Assembly (NCBI RefSeq): GCF_047219225.1 | Contig: NZ_CP178208.1 | Coordinates: 1,240,001 to 1,304,000, forward strand | DNA from: IMCC45349 sp047219225 | GTDB lineage: Bacteria > Bacteroidota > Bacteroidia > Flavobacteriales > Flavobacteriaceae | DNA length: 64,000 nt | Reading direction: 5' to 3' | Part shown: positions 53,193-61,275 of the stretch, one piece after another | Numbering within the stretch: the stretch's first letter is position 1 | Layout of the letters: each line of letters starts with the position of its first letter | Notes under the pieces: model-generated | The model's input: only the letters and a program-made list of their open reading frames with translations | Database searches by the model: none | Told to the model about the DNA's origin: nothing | Translations under genes and position numbers: made by a program

Positions 53193-54034
53193 TAAATAAG
53201 AACAATGTTTTACAAAGAATAGACTCAAAACCTATTGTTTGGGATGCTTTTTACAACAAAACTGATAAACCCAAACCTCTTGTAATTTTCTGTCATGGCT
53301 ATAAAGGTTTTAAAGATTGGGGAAGTTGGGATTTAATGGCTAATGCATTTAAAAATGCTAATCTATTTTTTGTGAAATTTAACTTTTCGCATAATGGAGG
53401 CACAGTGGAAAACCCTATAGATTTTCCAGATTTAGAAGCTTTTGGAAACAATAATTATTCTAAAGAATTAAAAGATTTAGATGATATGATTGATTTTCTT
53501 TTAAGCAATAGCAACACTTTAAAAAGAGAAATAAATCCTAATAGCGTTACTGTTATTGGTCACTCAAGAGGAGGTGGAATTACATCAATAAAGGCTTCAG
53601 AAGATTCTAGAATTACAAAACTAATTACACTAGCTAGTGTTTCTAGTTTTGGTAAAAGAACATCTACAACTGGAAATCTAGAGCAATGGAAAAAAGATGG
53701 CGTTAAATATGTTCTTAATGGTAGAACAAAACAACAAATGCCTCATTTTTATCAATTCTATGAAGATTTTATTACTAATGAAACTAGATTAAACATAGAA
53801 AAGGCTGCAAATAAAATTACTATTCCACATTTAATAATTCATGGTCTAGAAGACACATCAATTGATGTAGAAGAAGCAAAAAAATTACATTCTTATAACA
53901 AAAATAGTGAGCTCTTTCTTGTAGAAAAAGCAAACCATGTGTTTAACTCAAAGCATCCCTGGACAGAGAATACCTTGCCTCATGAGCTAGATATTGTAAT
54001 AAAAAAAAGTATTGATTTTATTTTAACCCTCTAA
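53189..54034 (+). CDS. Alpha/beta hydrolase
   Basis: 281 aa, without signal peptide. 'LVIFCHGYKGFKDWGSW' forms the oxyanion region; the nucleophile elbow is 'VIGHSRGGG'; a likely acid is in 'LIIHGLEDTSIDVEEA' and the His in 'VEKANHVF'. Substrate unknown. It starts with an ATGA overlap with the nuclease gene, and its 3' end overlaps that of the convergent universal stress gene by 17 nt. Confidence 0.9.
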   Translation: MINKNNVLQRIDSKPIVWDAFYNKTDKPKPLVIFCHGYKGFKDWGSWDLMANAFKNANLFFVKFNFSHNGGTVENPIDFPDLEAFGNNNYSKELKDLDDMIDFLLSNSNTLKREINPNSVTVIGHSRGGGITSIKASEDSRITKLITLASVSSFGKRTSTTGNLEQWKKDGVKYVLNGRTKQQMPHFYQFYEDFITNETRLNIEKAANKITIPHLIIHGLEDTSIDVEEAKKLHSYNKNSELFLVEKANHVFNSKHPWTENTLPHELDIVIKKSIDFILTL

Positions 54035-54812
54035 GCACTAATACTGGTCGAGAACTATGGAAATCTTTCTTTAAAATGGTGTTCTTTTCCCACTTCTTAA
54101 CAAAAAATCCACGCTTTCTTCTTACTACACAAAGAATATCAGGATCGTTAGATTTAAAATGCTCTAATACACCTTGAAAAGTAGTAGCATTCTCTGTTTT
54201 TGTAGTATTAGTAACCATACTAGATAACTCTTCATTTACTTTAAAATCATCATCATTATAATATGGTGTTTTAACTAATAGTAAATTAACAATCGCTTTA
54301 AAGTTATTTTGAATAGACTGTAATGGTTTTAAAACATTGTCTTGCTTAATAACAGCTGATTTAACAGCCATTAAAACTCGAGTAATAGGTTTATATACGT
54401 AACCTTCAGGTACAATTAAAGCAGGAATTTGAGTTTGCTTAATAATTTTCCCAGAAGTTCTACCTAAAAATACTTCATCTTTAATTGATGTTGTTCTAGG
54501 CTCAACAAGAATTAAATCAATATTCAATTTTTCGCAAGCTAATTCTAGAGTAGGTGCTAATTTCCCTTTTAAAATTTTAGTTTCAACCTCAACACCTCTA
54601 GTATTGATTTGACTTACTAAGCCATCTAAAAACTCTAAGCTTTCTCTTTCTAAAATATAATCTACCTTCATCATAGTTCCTGCTTTAGTATATACGTTAT
54701 ACACTTGAACTACATGTACTTTTGCGCCAAAATCTTTGGCGAAATCTACTGCGTATTGTAAATGACTTAATGCATTTTTTGATGATCCTACAGGAACTAA
54801 AATATTATTCAT
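54018..54812 (-). CDS. Universal stress protein, tandem UspA-like domains
   Basis: 264 aa. Domain 1 (about 1-130) starts 'MNNILVPVGSSKNALSHLQY' and ends with 'RTSGKIIKQTQIPALIVPEG'; the ATP-binding G-x2-G-x9-G pattern is only partly kept ('LGRTSGKIIKQ'). Domain 2 (about 135-264) is more divergent. Cytosolic stress-response protein of unknown partner. Divergent from the MATE gene. Confidence 0.88.
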   Translation of the reverse strand: MNNILVPVGSSKNALSHLQYAVDFAKDFGAKVHVVQVYNVYTKAGTMMKVDYILERESLEFLDGLVSQINTRGVEVETKILKGKLAPTLELACEKLNIDLILVEPRTTSIKDEVFLGRTSGKIIKQTQIPALIVPEGYVYKPITRVLMAVKSAVIKQDNVLKPLQSIQNNFKAIVNLLLVKTPYYNDDDFKVNEELSSMVTNTTKTENATTFQGVLEHFKSNDPDILCVVRRKRGFFVKKWEKNTILKKDFHSSRPVLVLRGLK

Positions 54813-54832
54813 ATCTAAAGATTTTAAAAACT

Positions 54833-54840
54833 TATTTTTG
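54833..54840 (+). promoter_or_regulatory. Promoter -7 box for the MATE transporter
   Basis: TATTTTTG matches TAnnTTTG; it lies 41 nt before the chosen TTG start and downstream of the longer ORF's first codons, supporting the shorter protein. Confidence 0.6.
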
Positions 54841-54880
54841 CAAAAGTAAACATTTTAAAAATATTTCATTTTTACAGCTA

Positions 54881-56206
54881 TTGATTACTTCTATTAACCT
54901 CAAGAATATTAACAAATTAGCTATTCCTGCACTTATTTCTGGAGTTGCTGAACCTATATTATCTATTACTGATACAGCAATAGTTGGTAATATGACAACT
55001 AATGCAACAGAATCTTTAGCTGCAGTAGGAATTGTTGGTGCTTTTATTTCTATGCTTGTTTGGGTGTTTGGTCAAACACGAAGTGCAATATCTTCAATTA
55101 TATCGCAATATTTAGGTGCTAATAAACTAGAAGAAGTAAAAAACCTTCCTGCACAAGCAATATATATAATTACTTCTATTAGTATTTTAATTATAATTAT
55201 AACCTTCCCTTTTGCAAAACAAATTTTCAAACTATATAATGCCTCTGATTTAATTCTAGATTATAGTGTTGAATACTACAAAATAAGAGTTTTTGGGTTT
55301 CCGTTTACACTTTTCGTAATTGCGGTTTTTGGTGTTTTTAGAGGTTTACAAAACACTTTTTACCCAATGATCATTGCTATAATTGGAGCAGCAATTAACA
55401 TTATACTTGACATTATTTTAGTATATGGTATCCAAGATTTTTTAGCTCCTATGAACATAAAAGGTGCTGCTTACGCTAGTGTTATTGCTCAAATAATAAT
55501 GGTTATTTGCGCCATGATACTTCTTATAAAAAAAACAGACATACCTCTTAAAGTCAGCCTTCCATTTAATAAAGAAATAAAACGTTTTATATTAATGATA
55601 GCTAATCTATTTGTTAGAACAGTATCTTTAAATGTTGCGCTTTATTTTGCTAGTGCTTTTTCTACCGAATACGGCAAACAGTATATAGCAGCATACACTA
55701 TTGCAATAAATTTATGGTTCTTAGGCGCTTTTATAATTGATGGATATGCTAGTGCTGGCAATATCTTATCTGGAAAGTTATTTGGTGCAAAACAATACAA
55801 AACTCTATTAAGGCTAGGGAATAAACTCATTAAATATGGCATTGCTATTGGTATTATTATGGCTTTAATTGGGTTACTACTACAAAATATAATAGGCCCT
55901 ATTTTCACTAAAGACCCAGAAGTTTTGAAAGAGTTTAATGCTGTATTTTGGATAGTAGCACTCATGCAACCTTTATGTGCTCTAGCATTTATTTATGATG
56001 GAATTTTTAAAGGTCTCGGAAAAATGGAATTTTTAAGAGATGTATTACTATTTTCTACTTTTTTAGTATTCGTGCCAGTATTGTTTATTTTAGACCATTT
56101 CGATTACAAATTATTTGCTGTTTTTACAGCCTTTACATTTTGGATTTTAGCAAGAGGTATTCCGCTAATTATAAAATTTAGAAAAATGTTTATTCCTCTT
56201 AGCTAA
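54881..56206 (+). CDS. MATE-family efflux transporter
   Basis: 441 aa from a TTG at 54881, giving the N-terminus MITSINLKNINKLAIPALIS. A longer frame from 54722 runs antisense through the stress-protein gene and before the promoter, so it is rejected. Twelve hydrophobic segments are expected; 'EPILSITDTAIVGNMTTNATESLAAVG' region and 'VFGQTRSAISSIISQYLGA' match DinF/NorM-type MATE proteins. It exports organic cations or drugs using Na+ or H+ gradients; substrate unknown. Confidence 0.9.
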   Translation: MITSINLKNINKLAIPALISGVAEPILSITDTAIVGNMTTNATESLAAVGIVGAFISMLVWVFGQTRSAISSIISQYLGANKLEEVKNLPAQAIYIITSISILIIIITFPFAKQIFKLYNASDLILDYSVEYYKIRVFGFPFTLFVIAVFGVFRGLQNTFYPMIIAIIGAAINIILDIILVYGIQDFLAPMNIKGAAYASVIAQIIMVICAMILLIKKTDIPLKVSLPFNKEIKRFILMIANLFVRTVSLNVALYFASAFSTEYGKQYIAAYTIAINLWFLGAFIIDGYASAGNILSGKLFGAKQYKTLLRLGNKLIKYGIAIGIIMALIGLLLQNIIGPIFTKDPEVLKEFNAVFWIVALMQPLCALAFIYDGIFKGLGKMEFLRDVLLFSTFLVFVPVLFILDHFDYKLFAVFTAFTFWILARGIPLIIKFRKMFIPLS

Positions 56207-56237
56207 AAGGCTTAAATTTGATGCATAATTAGATTTT

Positions 56238-56414
56238 ATGCGATTTTTATCACTTATTCAAGAAGTTAATATTGAAGAAAAATTACAAAATGCTCCAGAC
56301 AAAAGTTACGAAACAGGAGTATTAATTGGTTCTATGCTTCCTTTTATTGTTTTAGTAATTATTGCATATGCTATTTATTACCACAATAAGAAAAAAGCAA
56401 ATAGAGAAAACTAA
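56238..56414 (+). CDS. Small single-pass membrane protein (58 aa)
   Basis: ATG at 56238, TAA at 56412-56414. N-terminal 25 residues are polar and acidic/basic mixed (MRFLSLIQEVNIEEKLQ...), then a helix 'GVLIGSMLPFIVLVIIAYAI' and a lysine-rich tail (YYHNKKKANREN). It fits a type of bacterial microprotein with a cytoplasmic positive C-terminus. Its stop overlaps the next small ORF by one base (TAATG). I do not recognise the family. Confidence 0.65.
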   Translation: MRFLSLIQEVNIEEKLQNAPDKSYETGVLIGSMLPFIVLVIIAYAIYYHNKKKANREN

Positions 56415-56509
56415 TGGATATATTAAATTTTTTATCTGGACCTGGTCTATTCCTAATTCTAGGAATTGTATTGATAGTTGCTTACTTCTATAATAGAAGA
56501 AAACGTTAA
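56414..56509 (+). CDS. Tiny membrane protein (31 aa), coupled to the 58-aa gene
   Basis: ATG at 56414 within TAATG, stop TAA at 56507-56509. The sequence is one hydrophobic helix (GPGLFLILGIVLIVAYFY) ending in NRRKR, a positive-inside tail. The overlap with the preceding stop suggests translational coupling and a joint function, for example as small subunits of a membrane complex. Ends 17 nt before queD. Confidence 0.6.
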   Translation: MDILNFLSGPGLFLILGIVLIVAYFYNRRKR

Positions 56510-56526
56510 TTACAAATAAAAGTATT

Positions 56527-56976
56527 ATGAGTAATATCAGAATTACAAAACAATTTTCTTTTGAAACTGGCCACGCACTACATGGTTATGATGGAAAATG
56601 TAAAAACGTTCATGGTCACAGTTATAGGTTAGATGTTACAGTTATTGGACAACCAATTAATGACGCTTCGCATGTTAAGCATGGAATGGTAATTGACTTT
56701 GGGGACTTAAAAAAAATAGTAAAAGAAGAAATTGTAAATGTTTTTGACCATGCAACTGTTTTTAATAAAAATACACCTCATGTTGAACTTGCTAAAGAGC
56801 TTGAAAACAGAGGCCATAATGTATTACTTGTAGACTATCAACCTACAAGTGAAATGATGGTTATTGATTTTGCAGAAAAAATCAAAAAACGTTTACCTAA
56901 AAATATAAAGCTTCACTCATTAAAACTACAAGAAACAGCAACAAGTTTTGCTGAATGGTATGCTAGCGATAACTAG
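56527..56976 (+). CDS. queD: 6-carboxytetrahydropterin synthase (PTPS family)
   Basis: 149 aa. Zinc-binding histidines in 'FETGHALHG' and 'VHGHSYRLDV', with the catalytic Cys in 'YDGKCKNVHGH'. 'HGMVIDFGDLK' and 'FDHATVFNK' are also family motifs, and 'LQETATSFAEWY' contains the substrate-binding Glu. QueD converts dihydroneopterin triphosphate to carboxytetrahydropterin for queuosine; the activity of PTPS paralogs varies. No other queuosine gene is adjacent. Confidence 0.92.
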   Translation: MSNIRITKQFSFETGHALHGYDGKCKNVHGHSYRLDVTVIGQPINDASHVKHGMVIDFGDLKKIVKEEIVNVFDHATVFNKNTPHVELAKELENRGHNVLLVDYQPTSEMMVIDFAEKIKKRLPKNIKLHSLKLQETATSFAEWYASDN

Positions 56977-57002
56977 CATAAAAACATTACTTATATTTAC
57001 AC

Positions 57003-57758
57003 ATGCAAATTCCAGAAGGAAAAAAAATATACTTTGCTTCCGATAATCACTTGGGAGCACCTACAAAAGAAGCATCTAAACCAAGAGAAAAGAAATTTGT
57101 TGCTTGGTTAGATAGTATCAAGGATGACGCTGCTGCAATTTTTTTACTAGGAGACTTATTTGATTTTTGGATGGAATATAAAACAGTAGTACCTAAAGGA
57201 TTTACAAGAACTCTAGGTAAACTTGCTGAAATTAGTGATTCTGGAATTCCAATATATTTCTTTGTTGGCAACCATGACCTTTGGATGAATGGTTACTTTG
57301 AAGAAGAACTTAATATTCCCGTATATCATAAACCTAAAGAATTTACTTTTAATAATAAGACCTTTTTAATAGGTCATGGTGATGGTTTAGGTCCTGGAGA
57401 CAAAGGTTATAAACGCATGAAAAAAGTCTTTACAAATTCTTTTTGCAAATGGTTATTTAGATGGCTGCATCCAGATATTGGTGTTAAAATGGCTCAATAC
57501 TTATCTGTAAAGAACAAATTAATTTCTGGTGACGAAGATGTTAAGTTTCTAGGTGAAGACAATGAATGGCTTGTTCAATACTGTAAACACAAGGAAAATG
57601 AGAAGCATCACGACTTCTATATTTTTGGACATAGACACCTACCGCTACAAATAGACATTAATGACTCAGCAAAGTATATTAATCTTGGAGATTGGATAAA
57701 CTACTACACTTTTGGCATTTTTGATGGAAAACACTTATCTTTAGACACTTATAAGTAA
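57003..57758 (+). CDS. lpxH: UDP-2,3-diacylglucosamine diphosphatase-like metallophosphoesterase
   Basis: 251 aa. Binuclear metal motifs: 'FASDNHLGAP' (DxH), 'LGDLFDFWMEY', 'FFVGNHDLWM', 'LIGHGDGLGPG' and 'FGHRHLPL'. The order and length match LpxH/LpxH2-type enzymes, which make lipid X from UDP-diacylglucosamine in lipid A synthesis. The exact subtype is not decided. It follows queD by 26 nt. Confidence 0.85.
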   Translation: MQIPEGKKIYFASDNHLGAPTKEASKPREKKFVAWLDSIKDDAAAIFLLGDLFDFWMEYKTVVPKGFTRTLGKLAEISDSGIPIYFFVGNHDLWMNGYFEEELNIPVYHKPKEFTFNNKTFLIGHGDGLGPGDKGYKRMKKVFTNSFCKWLFRWLHPDIGVKMAQYLSVKNKLISGDEDVKFLGEDNEWLVQYCKHKENEKHHDFYIFGHRHLPLQIDINDSAKYINLGDWINYYTFGIFDGKHLSLDTYK

Positions 57759-57803
57759 ATAAAAGAAAAAGCTCCCTCTAAAATCTATAACTATAAATTA
57801 ACA

Positions 57804-57833
57804 TTGCGCAAGGAAAGAAAATTCCTATTTTTG
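57804..57833 (+). promoter_or_regulatory. Consensus Bacteroidota promoter for the T9SS gene
   Basis: -33 TTG (57804-57806), 19-nt spacer, -7 TATTTTTG (57826-57833). The best match to TTG-N19-TAnnTTTG in the window; leader about 18 nt. Confidence 0.75.
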
Positions 57834-57855
57834 CACCCAAAAAACTACTTGTATT

Positions 57856-58800
57856 ATGAAAAAACTTTACTTTTTATTTTTATTAATCACATCAATTTCT
57901 TTTGGACAAACAACACTCAACCAAGGAGAAGTAATGCTTATTGGTTTTAATTTCAATGGTTCATCTAACTGTGAAGAAGGCTTTACTTTTGTAAGCTATG
58001 TAGATTTATTACCAACAACAGAAATTCGTTTTTCTGAAGAAGATTTTAGCCAATGGGGTTCTGGTAGCGAAGGAGACTTAGTATGGACAAATACTACAGG
58101 AGTAACTATTCCTGCATTAACAGCCATTACTATTATTACACATTCTGAAACAGGTTCTTGTGGTGCTACATCTTCTAGTTTAGGTTCTTTTGTATTTGAA
58201 GGAGCTGGTACTTGGGCTTTAGGAGCAAGTAATGAAGAAATTATAATTTTCCAAGGGACTTCTTCTAGAACTTTAGGAACGCCAATTTCTACATTTCAAT
58301 CAGACAATGCTACAGATTTACCAACAGGATTAAACCTTTCGTACGTAACTAACTTTGAAGGTGTTGCTGATGATGCTGATGTAGGTGTTTATACTGGACC
58401 AACAACTTTTACTGATTTAGCTGACTTTGCTGCTCAAATTACTGATGTAGTTAATAATTGGGCAACTCAAGATGGTGCTTCTGGAAATGGTATTGACTCT
58501 GTTTATCCTGATTATCCAGCTGATTTAAATCCTGGTTTTAGTGAAACTTTAGGTACTGATTCATTTTCTTTAGCTAATAGCTTTAAAATGTATCCTAATC
58601 CTGTTAATGGAAATACAGTAACTATTATTTCTAACTCAAACACTAGTAAAACAGTTAATGTTTATGACGTGTTTGGTAAAGAAGTTTTAATTCAAGAAAT
58701 TAATGAAACTCTTAACGTTTCTGGTTTAGCTTCAGGTGTGTATGTTGTTAAAATAACGCAAGACAATTTAAGCATCTCTAAAAAACTTGTTATCAAGTAA
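57856..58800 (+). CDS. T9SS type A sorting domain-containing secreted protein
   Basis: 314 aa. Signal peptide ends in 'SISFGQ'. The body is a beta-sandwich of unknown class ('VMLIGFNFNGSSNCEEGFTF', 'GVTIPALTAITIITH', 'FVFEGAGTWALG') that resembles lamin-tail-like modules of secreted flavobacterial proteins. The C-terminal sorting domain begins at 'FKMYPNPVNGNTVTI' and ends 'SKKLVIK'. Exported by the type IX system and probably surface-bound. It has a strong promoter and terminator of its own. Confidence 0.88.
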   Translation: MKKLYFLFLLITSISFGQTTLNQGEVMLIGFNFNGSSNCEEGFTFVSYVDLLPTTEIRFSEEDFSQWGSGSEGDLVWTNTTGVTIPALTAITIITHSETGSCGATSSSLGSFVFEGAGTWALGASNEEIIIFQGTSSRTLGTPISTFQSDNATDLPTGLNLSYVTNFEGVADDADVGVYTGPTTFTDLADFAAQITDVVNNWATQDGASGNGIDSVYPDYPADLNPGFSETLGTDSFSLANSFKMYPNPVNGNTVTIISNSNTSKTVNVYDVFGKEVLIQEINETLNVSGLASGVYVVKITQDNLSISKKLVIK

Positions 58801-58821
58801 ATTGTTTAAACCTTAAATAAT

Positions 58822-58859
58822 AAAAAGAAAGCAAACCTAAAAGGTTTGCTTTCTTTTTA
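58822..58859. terminator. Bidirectional intrinsic terminator
   Basis: AAAAAGAAAGCAAACC pairs with GGTTTGCTTTCTTTTT across a 5-nt loop, between convergent genes ending at 58800 (+) and 58857 (-). Confidence 0.9.
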
Positions 58860-60143
58860 TTCTAACTTATCATGTGCTTCCATATCCTCAGTAAGATCTA
58901 GGTTTCTAAGTGTTTTATTTTTTATTCCAATAGTAATTACTGTTAATAAGGTCATACTACCTCCAAAAACCACAGCCTTTACTGTGCCCATTAATTTAGC
59001 TGTTAATCCACTTTCAAAAGCTCCAAGTTCATTAGAAGAGCCTACAAACATCGAATTAACAGAAGAAACACGTCCTCTCATATGGTCTGGTGTTTTTAAT
59101 TGAAGAATGGTTTGACGAATAACCATAGAAACACCATCAAAAACACCACTAAAAAATAAAGCTAACACAGAAATCCAAAATACAGAAGACAACCCAAATG
59201 CAATAATGCTTAATCCAAATCCAAAAACAGCTACTAATAATTTTAATCCTGCTTTTCGTACAATTGGGATATATGCAGTAGCTAACATTGTTAAAAACGA
59301 CCCAACATTAGGGGCAGCTACTAAAATCCCAAACCCTTCTGATCCAACCTCTAATATATCTGTAGCAAAAACTGCAGCTAAAGCAATAGCACCACCAAAT
59401 AATACAGAAATCATATCTAAAGTCAATGCTCCAAAAATAGCTTTAGTTTTAAAAACAAAAGACACACCTTGTTTTAAACTTTGAACCATTGGTTCACCAA
59501 TATTAGGATTTAGAATTGGTTTTCTTTTAATACGATATAGCATCATTAACGAAAACATTACTAAAACAAATACAATACAAAGTGACCAATGCACTCCAGA
59601 TTGATCATCTTTACCTAGCCAGCTAATTGAGAAACCAGCAAACGAAACACCTAATACACGCGCCATTTGCCATGTAGAACTATTCCAAGTAGCAGCATTA
59701 GGATAAACCTTCTTAGGCACTATTAAAGCGACTAGTGAGAATATGGTTGGTCCAAAAAAGGAGCGCAGTAACCCTCCAAAAAATACTAGAGCATATATAG
59801 AATATAACAATTGATTGGTTGACCAAGAATTAAAAACCTCAGGAGATGTAATCCAAAAAAGTCCAAAACTAATAATTGAAAATAAGGCTATACAAGTAGC
59901 TAACAGATTACGTTTTTCACGCTGATCTACAATATGTCCAGCAAAAAGCGCCATTCCTAAAGCAGGAATAATTTCCATTAACCCAATAATTCCAATATAT
60001 AAAGGATCTTTAGTTAATGCATATACCTGCCATTCAATGATTACAAATTGCATAGACCATGCAAATACTAAAGCGAAACGAACTAGTATAAAAATATTAA
60101 ACTCTCTATAACGAAGTGCTGCGTATGGATCTTTACCGTTCAT
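58857..60143 (-). CDS. MFS transporter (enterobactin-exporter-like family)
   Basis: 428 aa with about 12 hydrophobic segments. 'REFNIFILVRFALVFAWSMQ', 'GLMEIIPALGMALFAGHIVDQREKRN' (MFS loop 2-3 motif) and 'RVSSVNSMFVGSSNELGAFESG' match the MFS_3-type group that includes EntS-like exporters. Substrate unknown. It begins 4 nt after the OmpA-like gene's stop, so the two may be cotranscribed. Confidence 0.9.
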   Translation of the reverse strand: MNGKDPYAALRYREFNIFILVRFALVFAWSMQFVIIEWQVYALTKDPLYIGIIGLMEIIPALGMALFAGHIVDQREKRNLLATCIALFSIISFGLFWITSPEVFNSWSTNQLLYSIYALVFFGGLLRSFFGPTIFSLVALIVPKKVYPNAATWNSSTWQMARVLGVSFAGFSISWLGKDDQSGVHWSLCIVFVLVMFSLMMLYRIKRKPILNPNIGEPMVQSLKQGVSFVFKTKAIFGALTLDMISVLFGGAIALAAVFATDILEVGSEGFGILVAAPNVGSFLTMLATAYIPIVRKAGLKLLVAVFGFGLSIIAFGLSSVFWISVLALFFSGVFDGVSMVIRQTILQLKTPDHMRGRVSSVNSMFVGSSNELGAFESGLTAKLMGTVKAVVFGGSMTLLTVITIGIKNKTLRNLDLTEDMEAHDKLE

Positions 60144-60147
60144 AAGT

Positions 60148-61245
60148 TTATTGCCTTTTCAATTGGAACTCAACACGTCTATTTTGTGCTCTTCCTTCCT
60201 CATAATCATTATTTCCGATAGGATAATTAGATCCATAACCAAAATAAAGAATTCTATCTTCTTTTAACCCTTTATTTATTAAGTATTGGGCAACAGATTT
60301 TGCGCGTTCTGTAGATAAGTCTTTATTATGCTTTTTTGTACCAATATTATCAGTATGACCATAAATTTCAATGTTTAACTCAGGTTGCTTTAACAAATAA
60401 TTATACAAATCATCTAACTCTTTAATGGAATCTTCCAACAATTCAGCTTTATCAAATTCAAAAAGCACATGTTTAAATTCATATATTTTATTAGGTTCAA
60501 TAACTGCTTCAACCTCTATTTTTACAGGTTCTTCAAGACTTTTTAACTTCTCCTTAATAACTGGCACAACACTTACATCATCTATATAATAATATGAAAA
60601 TGGTTTGCTTTTAGAAGTGTTTAGTTTTAAACGTTCTTGCTTCTTATTCTTTTCAAAATTCCCAAGAATAAAGGTTTTCTCGTAACCCAAAGCTGTATAA
60701 ACAAAAGAGACTCTAATCCAACCTGTTTTGTCCTGATAAAACTGCGTATTGTTTAAGGCAACAAAATTGGATTGTATAGGCTGTTTTGATAATTTTTTGA
60801 TTGAAATCTCTTCTTCCGTATAATTGGCCAATGGTCTTGGCATAAATAACACATCTATATGCTTTATGGCATGCGTAGCATAATCTGCCAAACTGATGTA
60901 AAATGAAACTTCATAATCCTTATCTTTCTCTAAAGTCGACTTTAATGTACCTTGAATATACTCTCTATAATCTCCTTTTGAATATAGATATAATCCAGCA
61001 AAACCTTTACCAGATTTAGGCTCTTGCATTCCTGCATGATTAATCTTTCTTACATTATCACTACATGTATTAAAATAATCTGTTGTGCCCAAAGTTGGTG
61101 TGGACCATGACGCTACATTATAGTTGAACCTACCAATATACTCTGGACAATACTCATACGCTTCAAAACTAGGATTAACAACTAAATTTTGAGCTATAAA
61201 ATGTGTCCAACTAAAAAGAAAGGCTAAAAGTATTATTCTTTTCAT
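60148..61245 (-). CDS. OmpA-family lipid-wall anchoring protein with N-terminal carbohydrate-binding-like domain
   Basis: 365 aa. The signal peptide ends in 'THFIAQ'. Residues about 20-220 ('LVVNPSFEAYEYCPEYIG', 'KSGKGFAGLYLYSKGDYREYI', 'YYIDDVSVVPV') form a jelly-roll-like module common in Bacteroidota. The C-terminal OmpA domain shows 'VLFEFDKAELLEDSIKELDD' and 'IEIYGHTDNIGTKKHNKDLS'. It should tether the outer membrane to peptidoglycan. Function of the N-terminal part unknown. Confidence 0.9.
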   Translation of the reverse strand: MKRIILLAFLFSWTHFIAQNLVVNPSFEAYEYCPEYIGRFNYNVASWSTPTLGTTDYFNTCSDNVRKINHAGMQEPKSGKGFAGLYLYSKGDYREYIQGTLKSTLEKDKDYEVSFYISLADYATHAIKHIDVLFMPRPLANYTEEEISIKKLSKQPIQSNFVALNNTQFYQDKTGWIRVSFVYTALGYEKTFILGNFEKNKKQERLKLNTSKSKPFSYYYIDDVSVVPVIKEKLKSLEEPVKIEVEAVIEPNKIYEFKHVLFEFDKAELLEDSIKELDDLYNYLLKQPELNIEIYGHTDNIGTKKHNKDLSTERAKSVAQYLINKGLKEDRILYFGYGSNYPIGNNDYEEGRAQNRRVEFQLKRQ

Positions 61246-61275
61246 TTTATAACAACGGAATTCATGACAGCAATA

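Noticed and set aside
54722..54880. N-terminal extension of the MATE gene from an ATG at 54722
   Set aside because: It runs antisense through the stress-protein gene and lies before a good promoter box; the extension has no MATE-like sequence.
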